Assembly (NCBI GenBank): GCA_947496695.1 | Contig: CANMEI010000002.1 | Coordinates: 460,476 to 524,475, forward strand | DNA: 64,000 nucleotides | DNA from: an uncultured Cellulophaga sp. | Lineage (GTDB): Bacteria; Bacteroidota; Bacteroidia; Flavobacteriales; Flavobacteriaceae | Reading direction: 5' to 3' | Shown: positions 26,265 through 34,735 of the stretch, in pieces | Layout: each line of letters begins with the position of its first letter | Position numbering within the stretch: position 1 is the first letter of the stretch | Program-made: the position numbers and the translations under genes | The notes under the pieces: model-generated | What the model saw: only the letters and a program-made list of their open reading frames with translations | Databases searched by the model: none | What the model was told of the DNA's origin: nothing

Positions 26265-27365
26265 ATGCCTGTTGAATTTCCATTAAGAAAAATAATTCAT
26301 ATTGATATGGATGCATTTTATGCCTCTGTAGAAGAGTTAGACAATCCAGAATTAAAAGGAAAAGCAATTGCTGTTGGCGGTAGTGAAATTAGAGGTGTTG
26401 TTTCTGCAGCAAGTTATGAAGCTCGAAAATTTGGAGTTAGAAGCGCAATGAGTAGCGCTATAGCTAAAAAGAATTGCCCTCATTTAATATTTGTTAAGCC
26501 TAGATTTGATCGCTACAAAGAAATCTCTCAGAAGATTAGAAAAATTTTTTATGATTATACTGATTTGGTGGAGCCTTTATCACTTGACGAAGCTTACTTA
26601 GATGTTACTATAAACAAAAAAGGAAACCCTTCAGCATCATTAATTGCAAAAGAAATTAGACAACGTATTTTTGACGAGCTAAACTTAGTAGCATCAGCAG
26701 GAATCTCAATAAATAAATTTATAGCTAAAGTTGCTAGTGATGTTAATAAACCTAACGGACAAAAAACGGTAAACCCTGAAGAAGTTGAACATTTTTTAGA
26801 AGAACTAGAAATCAGAAAATTTTACGGTGTTGGCAAAGTAACTACTCAAAAAATGTACAAGCTTGGCATTTTTACTGGAGCAGATTTAAAACAAAAGTCA
26901 GAAGCTTTTTTAATGGAAAATTTTGGAAAAAGTGGTGCTTATTATTACCATGTAGTACGCGGTATTCATAACAGCCCAGTTAAACCTCATAGAACACCAA
27001 AATCGGTTGGTGCAGAGCGTACGTTTAGTGAAAATTTAAGTAGTGAGGTATTTATGTTAGAACGTTTAGAACATATTGCCAATGAACTAGATAAACGTTT
27101 AAAAATAAATAAAGTATCTGGAAAAACGGTAACCTTAAAAATTAAGTATAGCGATTTTACACTAAATACTAGAAGTAAAACATTACCTTATTATATTGCC
27201 GATAAAGATTTAATATTAGAAACTGCAAAGGAGTTATTATATCAAGAAAAATTAGAAAACTCTGTGCGCTTATTAGGTATTTCATTAGCAAACTTGAATA
27301 CTGAAAAAAAAGTAAAAATAGAAGCTAAAAAAACAGTATCAGTACAATTACAATTTGACTTTTAG
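26265..27365 (+). CDS. dinB: DNA polymerase IV (Y-family)
   Basis: A 366-residue translesion polymerase. Catalytic acidic residues are visible in DMDAFYAS (D14) and SLDEAYLD (D108, E109); the helix-hairpin-helix segment and little-finger domain follow (TPKSVGAERTF, about 245). The C-terminus ends VQLQFDF, a QxxFDF-type sliding-clamp-binding motif. The start is fixed by FPLRKIIHIDMDAF, which needs the ATG at 26265. No SOS-like operator was identified; the promoter places transcription start at the ATG, suggesting a leaderless message. A strong terminator follows. Confidence 0.96.
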   Translation: MPVEFPLRKIIHIDMDAFYASVEELDNPELKGKAIAVGGSEIRGVVSAASYEARKFGVRSAMSSAIAKKNCPHLIFVKPRFDRYKEISQKIRKIFYDYTDLVEPLSLDEAYLDVTINKKGNPSASLIAKEIRQRIFDELNLVASAGISINKFIAKVASDVNKPNGQKTVNPEEVEHFLEELEIRKFYGVGKVTTQKMYKLGIFTGADLKQKSEAFLMENFGKSGAYYYHVVRGIHNSPVKPHRTPKSVGAERTFSENLSSEVFMLERLEHIANELDKRLKINKVSGKTVTLKIKYSDFTLNTRSKTLPYYIADKDLILETAKELLYQEKLENSVRLLGISLANLNTEKKVKIEAKKTVSVQLQFDF

Positions 27366-27370
27366 ATAAA

Positions 27371-27401
27371 AAGCCCAATGAATTTAAAATTCATTGGGCT
27401 T
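27371..27401. terminator. Bidirectional terminator between dinB and the cupredoxin gene
   Basis: Stem AAGCCCAATGAAT (27371-27383) with ATTCATTGGGCTT (27389-27401). The A-run before the stem could serve as a U-tract on the minus strand. The genes converge on it. Confidence 0.75.
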
Positions 27402-27423
27402 AAGAGAAGCACTAAATAAATTC

Positions 27424-27798
27424 TTATTTAACTGTTAGAATATTATCAGTTGATGTTGGATTTAATGGACAAAAATAAACGTATTCTCCTTTTGTTAATG
27501 TGGTTGGCTTAGATGTTTGCTTTGCCCCTGTTGCAACTGCTTTAGTTACATAAGCTGTTTGAATATGGTTTTCTGGTTTAGAAATATCATCTCCTTTTTT
27601 TACCAATACAAAACCTACATCATGACCTACTGCATTGTTTGAAACTTCAAAAGTATAAGTACCTTCATTTACTGTAATTTCTTTTTGAGTAAACTCACCT
27701 TTTGTTTGTTCAAGTGCAATTACTTTACTACTATCTTGTGCATTTACTGAAAATAATGATCCTAATGCTACTGCTAATACTACTACTAAATTTTTCAT
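27424..27798 (-). CDS. Exported cupredoxin-like protein
   Basis: A 124-residue periplasmic protein with a cleavable signal (1-20, ending VNA-QDS) and a plastocyanin-type Greek-key fold. ITVNEGTYTFEVSNNAVGHDVGF supplies the first copper-ligand His (H59), and GEYVYFC gives the Cys (C110). The usual His and Met after that Cys are missing: the sequence goes on PLNPTSTDNILTVK to the end. It may bind copper differently or not at all. It lies downstream of an AraC regulator and a 52-codon ORF, which may control or accompany it. Confidence 0.87.
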   Translation of the reverse strand: MKNLVVVLAVALGSLFSVNAQDSSKVIALEQTKGEFTQKEITVNEGTYTFEVSNNAVGHDVGFVLVKKGDDISKPENHIQTAYVTKAVATGAKQTSKPTTLTKGEYVYFCPLNPTSTDNILTVK

Positions 27799-27834
27799 GT
27801 TTGTTGTTTAATTAAATTATTGTTTATGATTATT

Positions 27835-27993
27835 TTAAATTGATATAAATGGCTTTTCTGCATCACAATAAAAATCATGATGGTATTTTTCTGAACAGTG
27901 TGTTTGCGGAATACTATTCAGTGCCAAATTTTGTTTAGGTGTGCTTCGGAAAATTTCAATTAAATTGAAAATTGATTTATTTTTTACTCTCAT
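27835..27993 (-). CDS. Candidate 52-residue Cys/His-containing small protein
   Basis: An ORF from the ATG at 27991-27993 to TAA at 27835-27837, beginning MRVKNKSIFNLIEIFRSTPK and ending EKPFISI. The C-terminal half contains HCSEKYHHDFYC, a HC-x4-HH-x3-C arrangement that could hold a metal ion. It lies between the AraC-type gene and the cupredoxin gene on the same strand. A dyad (TACTAT-N9-ATAGTA, 27999-28019) sits directly upstream. It is short, and I know no homologue, so it may be a chance ORF in the cupredoxin leader. Confidence 0.4.
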   Translation of the reverse strand: MRVKNKSIFNLIEIFRSTPKQNLALNSIPQTHCSEKYHHDFYCDAEKPFISI

Positions 27994-27998
27994 CTTTA

Positions 27999-28019
27999 TA
28001 CTATTTACTAATTATAGTA
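27999..28019 (-). promoter_or_regulatory. Inverted repeat TACTAT-N9-ATAGTA
   Basis: Perfect 6-bp arms (27999-28004 and 28014-28019) ending 5 bases upstream of the small ORF start. It could be the operator of the cupredoxin region. A+T-rich dyads are common by chance. Confidence 0.3.
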
Positions 28020-28085
28020 CAAAGGTGCGACAGTGAAGCTGTTTTTTGTTATTACGTATTTCCCGACTACTTGTATAAATTTCCC

Positions 28086-28934
28086 TTATTGTACTAAAGC
28101 TTTATTTTCACGATACTTTGTAGGTGAACTATTAGTCATTTTCTTAAAAAAACTACTAAAGTGAGCCGCGTCATTAAAGCCAAGTTCAAAAGCGATTTCT
28201 TGATTTTGTTTATCTGTAAATTGCATCAAACGTTTTGCTTCCAAAGTAATTCTTTCTAAAATAATTTGTTGTGGTGATTTTTGATTGTATTTCGAAAATA
28301 GGTTTGATAAAGTTTTAGGACTCTTAAAAAGTAAGTCAGCATACTCTGCAACTTTTCGCTTTGTTTTATAATGTGTATCTACTAAAACATTAAATTTTCG
28401 AATAACATCTACTTGCTCATTATCAAACTCCTTAAGTATTAATTGTTCTTTGGCTAAGCGCGTACAAATAATAATAAGCCTTTTTAAAAGCATTTGAAGC
28501 ATATCTCCTTGTATTTTATCAGAAGTAGCAAACTCATCCTGAAAAATCTCGTACAAGGTCTCAAACTTTTTTTCTTGGGTTTCAGGTATGGTAATAATTG
28601 GCAAATCTTGTGTGCCAAAAAATAAAATTCCATTACATGAAACTTCAGTATCATGATCTGCAATGCAATAAAACTCTCTATTAAACAAAAAACTAGTTAA
28701 AGGTAGATCTGTTTTAGAAAATGAAACATGATGCAAGTATGTTGTTGTTACAATTTGATTTGGCAATAATGTAATTGTAGCATTGTCAATAACAATAGAA
28801 ACTGGCAAGTTATTTCTATTCCATAAAAAACTAATGGTGGAAGAGTTTAATCTGAATGTTGCTTCATCCTTTTTAATATCATCAGTTAAACCAAATATAG
28901 AACCCAATTTATTATCGTAAAACTCGTATTTCAT
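28086..28934 (-). CDS. AraC-family transcriptional regulator
   Basis: A 282-residue regulator with an N-terminal cupin-like sensing region (about 1-140; FRLNSSTISFLWNRNNLPVSI) and a C-terminal AraC helix-turn-helix pair (about 185-278; VAEYADLLFKSPKTLSNLFSKYNQKSPQQ and the signature AFELGFNDAAHFSSFFKKMTNSSPTKYRE). It belongs to the subgroup fused to a small-molecule-binding cupin. The cupredoxin gene downstream on the same strand is a possible target. The ligand is unknown. Confidence 0.93.
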   Translation of the reverse strand: MKYEFYDNKLGSIFGLTDDIKKDEATFRLNSSTISFLWNRNNLPVSIVIDNATITLLPNQIVTTTYLHHVSFSKTDLPLTSFLFNREFYCIADHDTEVSCNGILFFGTQDLPIITIPETQEKKFETLYEIFQDEFATSDKIQGDMLQMLLKRLIIICTRLAKEQLILKEFDNEQVDVIRKFNVLVDTHYKTKRKVAEYADLLFKSPKTLSNLFSKYNQKSPQQIILERITLEAKRLMQFTDKQNQEIAFELGFNDAAHFSSFFKKMTNSSPTKYRENKALVQ

Positions 28935-29031
28935 TTTAAAAGCTTATTTAGGTTTTTAATTAGTCTAAAATATTAAATAACCTTACTTGCTGTACGTTTG
29001 TGTAAATTACACTACAATAATTTAGATAAAA

Positions 29032-29067
29032 AAAGCCCCAATACATACTAGTATGTATTGGGGCTTT
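29032..29067. terminator. pyk terminator, 36-base perfect palindrome
   Basis: AAAGCCCCAATACATACT (29032-29049) is followed directly by its reverse complement (29050-29067). The A-run just before it gives a U-tract on the minus strand, where pyk ends 22 bases away. Confidence 0.85.
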
Positions 29068-29088
29068 AAAATATATTTAAAACTAAAT

Positions 29089-30534
29089 TTAGCTCATATG
29101 CTTCTCTTCTATTGCAGAAACACGTAGCGTATTTACCATACCTTTATCTTTCATTGGCATTGCTGCTAAACTAATTAGCATATCACCAACCTCTAAATAC
29201 CCCTTTTCACAGGCCATTTTATTTACATCTTCAATAGTTTCATCAGTAGAAACATCTTTATCATAAAAGAATGCTTTAACACCCCATAACAAGTTTAGCT
29301 GTGTTAGTATTCTTTTGTTAGATGTAAAAACTAAAATATGTGCACTTGGTCTCCAAGCTGAAATTTGAAATGCAGTATACCCACTATTTGTTAAAGTTGA
29401 TATTGCTTTTGCTTGAATATCATTAGCCATAATTGCCGCATGGTAACAGACAGACTTAGTAATAAATCTTTTTGTTCTTACATGTGGTGGCTCATGTGGC
29501 ACTTTAATTAATGATGAGTTCTCTACAGTACCTAAAATACTTGCCATTTTTTCAATAACTTGTACTGGGTAATTACCAACTGATGTTTCTCCAGATAACA
29601 TAACTGCATCTGCACCATCCATAACAGAATTCGCAACATCATTTACCTCTGCTCTTGTTGGCGTAAGGCTTGTGATCATTGTTTCCATCATTTGAGTTGC
29701 AATAATAACTGGTATTCTTGCTTTTTTAGCTCGTAATACTAATTGTTTCTGTATTAATGGAACTTCTTGTGCCGGAACCTCAACACCTAAATCTCCACGA
29801 GCAACCATAAGACCATCACAATAAGCAACAATTTTATCAATATTCTCTACTGCTTCAGGCTTTTCTATTTTAGCAATAATTGGAATTTTTTCATCAGTAT
29901 GCTCTTTAATCAAGTTTTGAAGATCAATTAAATCTTGACTAAAACGTACAAAAGATAAAGCCATCCAATCTACTTTTTGCGATATTGCAAAAATTGCATC
30001 TTTAACATCTTTTTCTGTTAATGCTGGTAAAGAAATATTTGTATTTGGTAAGTTTACTCCTTTTTTAGAACGTAAAGGTCCGCCTTGAATAACCTTTGCT
30101 TTTACTTCATTTTCACCATTAGTTTCAACAACTTCAAACATAAGTTTTCCATCATCTAATAGTATTCTTTCTCCTGCTTTTACATCTTTAGGAAAAGAAG
30201 TATAGTTCATATAAACACGTTCAGCATTCCCTTCAAAAGGTTCCCCTGTAACAAAAGTAATTTCATCGCCAGGTGCAACAATTACTTCTTCCGCCATTAC
30301 CCCAACTCTTAATTTAGGTCCTTGTAAATCTCCTAAGATAGATACATTAGTTCCCATTTCAGCGTTAAGCTCACGGATCATTTTAATTCTCTCTGTAACA
30401 TCAGCATAATCGGCATGAGAAAAGTTAATCCTAAAGACATCTGCTCCGGCCTCAATCATACTTTTTAGCACTTCTTTCTTACTTGTAGCCGGTCCTAACG
30501 TAGCAACAATTTTTGTCTTTTTTATACTTGGCAT
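29089..30534 (-). CDS. pyk: Pyruvate kinase
   Basis: A 481-residue glycolytic enzyme that makes pyruvate and ATP from phosphoenolpyruvate and ADP. The N-terminus KTKIVATLGPAT, the active-site signature IIAKIEKPEAVENID (catalytic Lys) and MVARGDLGVE are all present, with the B domain (about 70-170) and a C-terminal allosteric domain (about 345-481). Length and domain order are normal. It starts 3 bases after the IPExxxVDY gene, so the two are co-transcribed, and it ends at a very strong terminator. Confidence 0.97.
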   Translation of the reverse strand: MPSIKKTKIVATLGPATSKKEVLKSMIEAGADVFRINFSHADYADVTERIKMIRELNAEMGTNVSILGDLQGPKLRVGVMAEEVIVAPGDEITFVTGEPFEGNAERVYMNYTSFPKDVKAGERILLDDGKLMFEVVETNGENEVKAKVIQGGPLRSKKGVNLPNTNISLPALTEKDVKDAIFAISQKVDWMALSFVRFSQDLIDLQNLIKEHTDEKIPIIAKIEKPEAVENIDKIVAYCDGLMVARGDLGVEVPAQEVPLIQKQLVLRAKKARIPVIIATQMMETMITSLTPTRAEVNDVANSVMDGADAVMLSGETSVGNYPVQVIEKMASILGTVENSSLIKVPHEPPHVRTKRFITKSVCYHAAIMANDIQAKAISTLTNSGYTAFQISAWRPSAHILVFTSNKRILTQLNLLWGVKAFFYDKDVSTDETIEDVNKMACEKGYLEVGDMLISLAAMPMKDKGMVNTLRVSAIEEKHMS

Positions 30535-30537
30535 TAT

Positions 30538-31002
30538 TTAAAATATTAAATTATTTTTTGATTTTAAGGTATCTATATTAATAGTATAAGCTGTAATTAT
30601 TTTAGGAATCGCTAAAATTGATTTTAGAATATCATCTTCTGAGTCTAAATCTTCTTGTTCTAGCTTCATAAAATAATCTACATTTTTATACTCTGGTACT
30701 AAATGTTGCTTTGTAAAAGATGGTTCATCTTTAAAAAGACCTGTAATCTCATTAATGTCTTCTGATGCAATACTATTGTTAATAATAGTCCAATACCTAT
30801 CATTAATAGTATCCTTCCACTCAAAAACTGGAAGCGATATAGAATCAGAAAAAACTAAATTATTCCTTCTTCTTTTAAAACTACATTTTAAATGCTTATT
30901 AATTGTATAAGCTAGGGTATAATCTTCTAAACTGCAATGAATGGCAATTAATGCAAACGAATCTTCGCAAAAGTCCAATGACATTTTATGCAGTGCTACC
31001 AT
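30538..31002 (-). CDS. IPExxxVDY-family protein
   Basis: A 154-residue protein of a Bacteroidetes-restricted family named for its motif, present here as VPEYKNVDY at about residues 102-110. HKMSLDFCEDSFALIAIHCSLEDY forms the conserved N-terminus, fixing the start at 31002. It is cytosolic, with no known catalytic residues. The family is regularly encoded directly upstream of pyruvate kinase and near rnc, as here (3-base gap to pyk), hinting at a role tied to glycolysis or RNA metabolism. The function is not established. Confidence 0.9.
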   Translation of the reverse strand: MVALHKMSLDFCEDSFALIAIHCSLEDYTLAYTINKHLKCSFKRRRNNLVFSDSISLPVFEWKDTINDRYWTIINNSIASEDINEITGLFKDEPSFTKQHLVPEYKNVDYFMKLEQEDLDSEDDILKSILAIPKIITAYTINIDTLKSKNNLIF

Positions 31003-31120
31003 AGATTAATAAGTAAAAGCAAGTTGTAAATATATGATTTCTGCTAGTTTAAAACTAGTACATAACATTTTTTTAAAGTACGAAAAAGCACGAAAACGTT
31101 ATAGGTTAATAAAAAGTAGT

Positions 31121-31858
31121 CTAATCTTTATCAATTTCATTTTGTAGTGCATAGTAGGCTCTTTTCGAAGCTGTTTCTTCGGCCTTTTTTTTAGATGTTG
31201 CTCTTGCTTTAGCTACAATTTTTTTATTAATATGAAGTTTTACCGCAAAATGTTTGACTGATTCATTACCTGAATCTTCATAAATATCATACTTAAATGA
31301 TTTTTTTTGTTTTTGACACCATTCAATTACCAGGCTTTTATAACTAATTACTTTCCCTTCTAATTGTTCAATATCTACATAAGGATCAATAACTTTCTCG
31401 CTTATAAATTTTTCACAATATTTATAACCACGATCTAAGTAAATAGCCCCTACTAAAGCTTCAAAAACATTACCATGTATGTTATCTCCAAAGTTAGATT
31501 TTGGAATTCTACTTTCAACATATTTTATAAGGTTCAAGTCTTTACCTAATTCATTTAAGTGCTCTCTACTTACAATTTTAGAGCGCATTTTAGTTAAGTA
31601 ACCCTCATCTCCTGTTGGCACTTCGGTATATAAATATTTTGAAATTATGGTACCTAGCATTGAGTCGCCTAAAAACTCTAAACGTTCATAGTTCATAGGC
31701 ATACCTTTGGCATCTTTTACATTTGCAGATCTGTGTAAAAATGCTTTCTTATAAATGGGCAACTTCTTTGGTTTGAAACCAAGAATATCACTCATTCCCG
31801 CAAAAAAATCCCCATCCTCTTTAGAATGGGAATTAAATATATTTGAGGGAAAATTCAT
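31121..31858 (-). CDS. rnc: Ribonuclease III
   Basis: A 245-residue double-strand-specific endoribonuclease. The catalytic signature NYERLEFLGDSML lies at about 56-68 (E61 and D65 bind metal), and the second acidic pair appears in HGNVFEALVGAIYLDRGY. A double-stranded-RNA-binding domain occupies about 170-240 (SYKSLVIEWCQKQKKSFKYD and KKKAEETASKRAYYAL). It processes rRNA precursors and structured RNAs, and could act on paired small RNAs of the kind proposed elsewhere in this window. It lies 5 bases after fabF in the conserved acpP-fabF-rnc order. Confidence 0.97.
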   Translation of the reverse strand: MNFPSNIFNSHSKEDGDFFAGMSDILGFKPKKLPIYKKAFLHRSANVKDAKGMPMNYERLEFLGDSMLGTIISKYLYTEVPTGDEGYLTKMRSKIVSREHLNELGKDLNLIKYVESRIPKSNFGDNIHGNVFEALVGAIYLDRGYKYCEKFISEKVIDPYVDIEQLEGKVISYKSLVIEWCQKQKKSFKYDIYEDSGNESVKHFAVKLHINKKIVAKARATSKKKAEETASKRAYYALQNEIDKD

Positions 31859-31863
31859 TTTTG

Positions 31864-33117
31864 TTATTCCTCTAGTTTTTTAAATATAATACAAGCATTA
31901 TGACCTCCAAAACCAAAAGTATTACTCAAGGCAACTTTCACGTCTCTCTTTTGAGCTTTATTCAAAGTAAGATTTAAACTTGGATCTATATTTTCATCAA
32001 TAACTTTATGGTTTATTGTTGGCGGAACTATTCCATGCTCTATAGATAAAATAGAAGCAATAGCCTCAATAGCACCCGCTGCACCTAATAAGTGCCCTGT
32101 CATAGATTTTGTTGAATTAATATTAATATTCGGTGCATGATCACCAAATACTTTAGTAATTGCTTTTAATTCCGCAACATCCCCTAATGGTGTAGAAGTA
32201 CCGTGTGTATTAATTGCATCAACGTCTTCTGGTTTTAAGCCAGCATCTTTTAAGCAATTTTGCATTACACGAACAACACCAATACCTTCAGGGTGTGGTG
32301 CTGTCATATGGTGAGCATCACTTGATAAACCACCACCAGCAACTTCAGCATATATTTTTGCACCTCTAGCTTTTGCATGTTCGTATTCTTCAAGAATTAA
32401 TGCTCCTGCACCTTCACCTAACACAAAACCATCCCTGGTAGCATCAAAAGGTCTAGAAGCTGTTTCCATTTCATCATTTCTAGTCGATAATGCGTGCATA
32501 GCACCAAAACCTCCCATACCTGCAATTGTAACCGCAGCTTCACTACCACCTGTTACAACTACATCACAATGCCCTAAACGAATAGAGTTTAATGCATCAA
32601 AAATTGCATTTGCAGATGACGCACAAGCTGATACCGTAGTATAGTTTGGCCCCATAAAACCATGTTTTATAGAAATATTACCAGGAGCAATATCTGCTAT
32701 CATTTTAGGTATAAAGAAAGGGTTAAATCTTGGTGTACCATCACCAGCAGCAAAATTAAGCACTTCATTTTGGAAAGTTTCCAAACCTCCAATACCTGCT
32801 CCCCAAATAACGCCAACTCTAAATTTATCAACGGTATCAAAATCAATACCACAATCTTTTATCGCTTCATCTGATGATACAAGTGCATATTGCGCAAATC
32901 TATCTAGTTTTCTTGCTTCTTTTCTATCGAAAAAATCTGCAGCATTAAAATTTTTAAGCTCGCAAGCAAATTTTGTTTTAAACTTCTCACTATCGTAATA
33001 GGTAACTGGGGCTGAACCGCTTTTCCCGTTAACTAATCCATTCCAATATTCCTCAACAGTATTACCTATTGGTGTCAAAGCACCTATTCCAGTAACCACA
33101 ACTCGCTTTAATTGCAT
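31864..33117 (-). CDS. fabF: Beta-ketoacyl-ACP synthase II
   Basis: A 417-residue condensing enzyme that elongates fatty acyl-ACP with malonyl-ACP. The nucleophilic Cys lies in VSACASS (about 167), the two His in NTHGTSTPLGD and TGHLLGAAGA, and the glycine-rich NTFGFGGHNA closes the fold. Length is normal. The gene lies between acpP and rnc. A strong hairpin with an 11-base U-tract separates acpP from fabF, so fabF is expressed by read-through or from its own weak promoter (TACTTTAA-like sequence about 20 bases before the ATG). Confidence 0.97.
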   Translation of the reverse strand: MQLKRVVVTGIGALTPIGNTVEEYWNGLVNGKSGSAPVTYYDSEKFKTKFACELKNFNAADFFDRKEARKLDRFAQYALVSSDEAIKDCGIDFDTVDKFRVGVIWGAGIGGLETFQNEVLNFAAGDGTPRFNPFFIPKMIADIAPGNISIKHGFMGPNYTTVSACASSANAIFDALNSIRLGHCDVVVTGGSEAAVTIAGMGGFGAMHALSTRNDEMETASRPFDATRDGFVLGEGAGALILEEYEHAKARGAKIYAEVAGGGLSSDAHHMTAPHPEGIGVVRVMQNCLKDAGLKPEDVDAINTHGTSTPLGDVAELKAITKVFGDHAPNININSTKSMTGHLLGAAGAIEAIASILSIEHGIVPPTINHKVIDENIDPSLNLTLNKAQKRDVKVALSNTFGFGGHNACIIFKKLEE

Positions 33118-33166
33118 TGAATATAATTTATTAAAGTATGTAAACTTATTATGTAGGGTGTAAATT

Positions 33167-33204
33167 AAAAAAAAAAATCCATGCGGAGTAATTACCGCAT
33201 GGAT
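33167..33204 (-). terminator. Intrinsic terminator between acpP and fabF
   Basis: Stem ATCCATGCGG (33177-33186) with CCGCATGGAT (33195-33204), 8-base loop, followed on the minus strand by a long U-run (plus-strand A-run 33167-33177). It should stop most acpP transcripts before fabF. Confidence 0.85.
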
Positions 33205-33237
33205 ATTTTTTATAATCTTAAGAAGATATCATGCAAA

Positions 33238-33471
33238 TTACTTTGCTTCTTCTATATAACTTATAGCCTGACCAACAGTAGCAATGTTTTCTGCTTGATC
33301 ATCTGGAATCTGAATATCAAATTCTTTTTCGAATTCCATTATTAATTCAACAGTATCTAATGAATCTGCTCCTAGGTCGTTTGTAAAGCTTGCTTCAGTT
33401 ACAACCTCATTCTCATCAACACCCAATTTATCAACGATGATAGCTTTTACTCTTGATGCAATATCTGACAT
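33238..33471 (-). CDS. acpP: Acyl carrier protein
   Basis: A 77-residue acidic carrier protein of normal size. The phosphopantetheine attachment Ser is S37 in [10 protein letters not shown]. It carries acyl intermediates for fatty-acid and lipid A synthesis. An exact -7 box (TACTTTTG, 33503-33510 on the minus strand) lies 32 bases upstream of the ATG, and a strong terminator follows the gene, so it is probably produced as an abundant short message. Confidence 0.97.
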   Translation of the reverse strand: MSDIASRVKAIIVDKLGVDENEVVTEASFTNDLGADSLDTVELIMEFEKEFDIQIPDDQAENIATVGQAISYIEEAK

Positions 33472-33502
33472 AATTATTCTTGTTTTAAAAATTTAACTGG
33501 GG

Positions 33503-33510
33503 CAAAAGTA
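33503..33510 (-). promoter_or_regulatory. -7 promoter box TACTTTTG of acpP
   Basis: Exact TAnnTTTG match on the minus strand, 32 bases before the acpP ATG. No clear TTTG at the upstream distance. Confidence 0.6.
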
Positions 33511-33630
33511 AAAAACTTTGGATTAATAACACTATTTGTCGTCAAAATGTATCATTTTTTTAAACAAAATTAATTCTAGAGTGGTAATTTAGCCCAAAAA
33601 TAAACGCTTTCAATAACCCTAAAACACCTT

Positions 33631-34197
33631 ATGAAACGTATTGTTCTCTTTGCTTCTGGCTCTGGATCTAATGTTGAAAATATTTCAAATTATTTTCTAA
33701 ATAATTCAGAAGTTAAAATAACCGCAGTTTTAACAAACAAAAGTGATGCTAAAGTAATTGAAAGATGTAATCGATTAAATATTAGTGCATTATACTTTAA
33801 CAGGCATGCGTTTTACAAAACTGATTGTATTTTAGATATTTTAAAAAATATGGAACCAGATTTAATTATTCTTGCAGGGTTTTTATTAAAAGTACCTGAA
33901 AAATTAGTTAAAAATTTTCCAAATAAGATTGTAAATATTCACCCAGCACTATTACCTAAGTATGGCGGAAAAGGAATGTATGGAATGAACGTACATAATG
34001 CCGTAAAAACCAATAATGAGCAAGAAACTGGCATCACAATTCACTATGTTAATGAAAATTATGACGAAGGCGCTATCATAAAACAGGCAAAAACTCAAAT
34101 TTCAGTAACTGATTCTGCAACTGACATTGCACATAAAGTACATGAATTAGAGTATGAACATTTTCCTCAAGTTATAGACCAATTATTACATGGTTAA
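33631..34197 (+). CDS. purN: Phosphoribosylglycinamide formyltransferase
   Basis: A 188-residue enzyme that transfers a formyl group from 10-formyl-THF to GAR, the third step of purine synthesis. MKRIVLFASGSGSNVENI is the substrate-binding P-loop-like start, NIHPALLPKYGGKGMYG holds the catalytic Asn-His, and the catalytic Asp lies in YVNENYDEGAII. Length is typical. It overlaps rnhA by 8 bases and lies two genes upstream of purF, so the region groups purine genes. It is divergent from acpP. Confidence 0.95.
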   Translation: MKRIVLFASGSGSNVENISNYFLNNSEVKITAVLTNKSDAKVIERCNRLNISALYFNRHAFYKTDCILDILKNMEPDLIILAGFLLKVPEKLVKNFPNKIVNIHPALLPKYGGKGMYGMNVHNAVKTNNEQETGITIHYVNENYDEGAIIKQAKTQISVTDSATDIAHKVHELEYEHFPQVIDQLLHG

Positions 34198-34657
34198 TTC
34201 ACAAGTACATATATATACAGATGGTGCTGCTCGTGGGAATCCAGGTCCTGGAGGTTATGGTATTGTTATGGAATGGGTAGGAAAGCCTTACAAAAAAGAG
34301 TTTTCTGAAGGGTTCAAACATACTACTAATAATAGAATGGAGCTTTTAGCCGTAATTGAAGCTCTTAAAAAATTAAAAAAAGAAGGTGTCTATGTTACCG
34401 TTTTTACAGATTCTAAATATGTAGTTGATACTATTGAAAAGAAATGGTACGTGAAATGGGAGAAAACTAATTATAAAGGGAAAAAAAATCCAGATTTATG
34501 GAAACTCTTTTTAATAGAATACAGAAAACATCACGTATCACTTAAATGGATTAAAGGTCACAATAATCACCCTCAAAATGAACGTTGTGATGTATTGGCT
34601 GTTGCTGCTTCAAAAGAAAAAAACTTGAAACCTGATACTGGTTTTATAAGAGAATAA
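34190..34657 (+). CDS. rnhA: Ribonuclease H (RnhA type)
   Basis: A 155-residue RNase HI that removes RNA from RNA-DNA hybrids. Catalytic acids are visible: D11 in IYTDGAARGNPGPGG, E51 in NRMELLAV, D74 in FTDSKYVVD, and the final Asp in NERCDVLAV (about 134). The His of the flexible loop lies in IKGHNNHP. The start overlaps the end of purN by 8 bases, which implies coupled translation. Confidence 0.95.
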   Translation: MVNSQVHIYTDGAARGNPGPGGYGIVMEWVGKPYKKEFSEGFKHTTNNRMELLAVIEALKKLKKEGVYVTVFTDSKYVVDTIEKKWYVKWEKTNYKGKKNPDLWKLFLIEYRKHHVSLKWIKGHNNHPQNERCDVLAVAASKEKNLKPDTGFIRE

Positions 34658-34708
34658 ACAGTTATTCAACTTTTTCAAAACTCATTTAGATAGGTCAAAA
34701 GTTACCCT

Positions 34709-34716
34709 TATATTTG
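34709..34716 (+). promoter_or_regulatory. -7 promoter box TATATTTG of the PfkB kinase gene
   Basis: Exact TAnnTTTG box with TTTA at 34685-34688, 20 bases upstream, matching the upstream element in three of four bases. It ends 19 bases before the ATG. Confidence 0.65.
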
Positions 34717-34735
34717 CACAAAACTATACACTATA

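Noticed and set aside
31044..31058. Palindrome CTAGTT-TAA-AACTAG as rnc-region terminator
   Set aside because: The stem is short and not followed by a U-run on either strand, so it is not supported.
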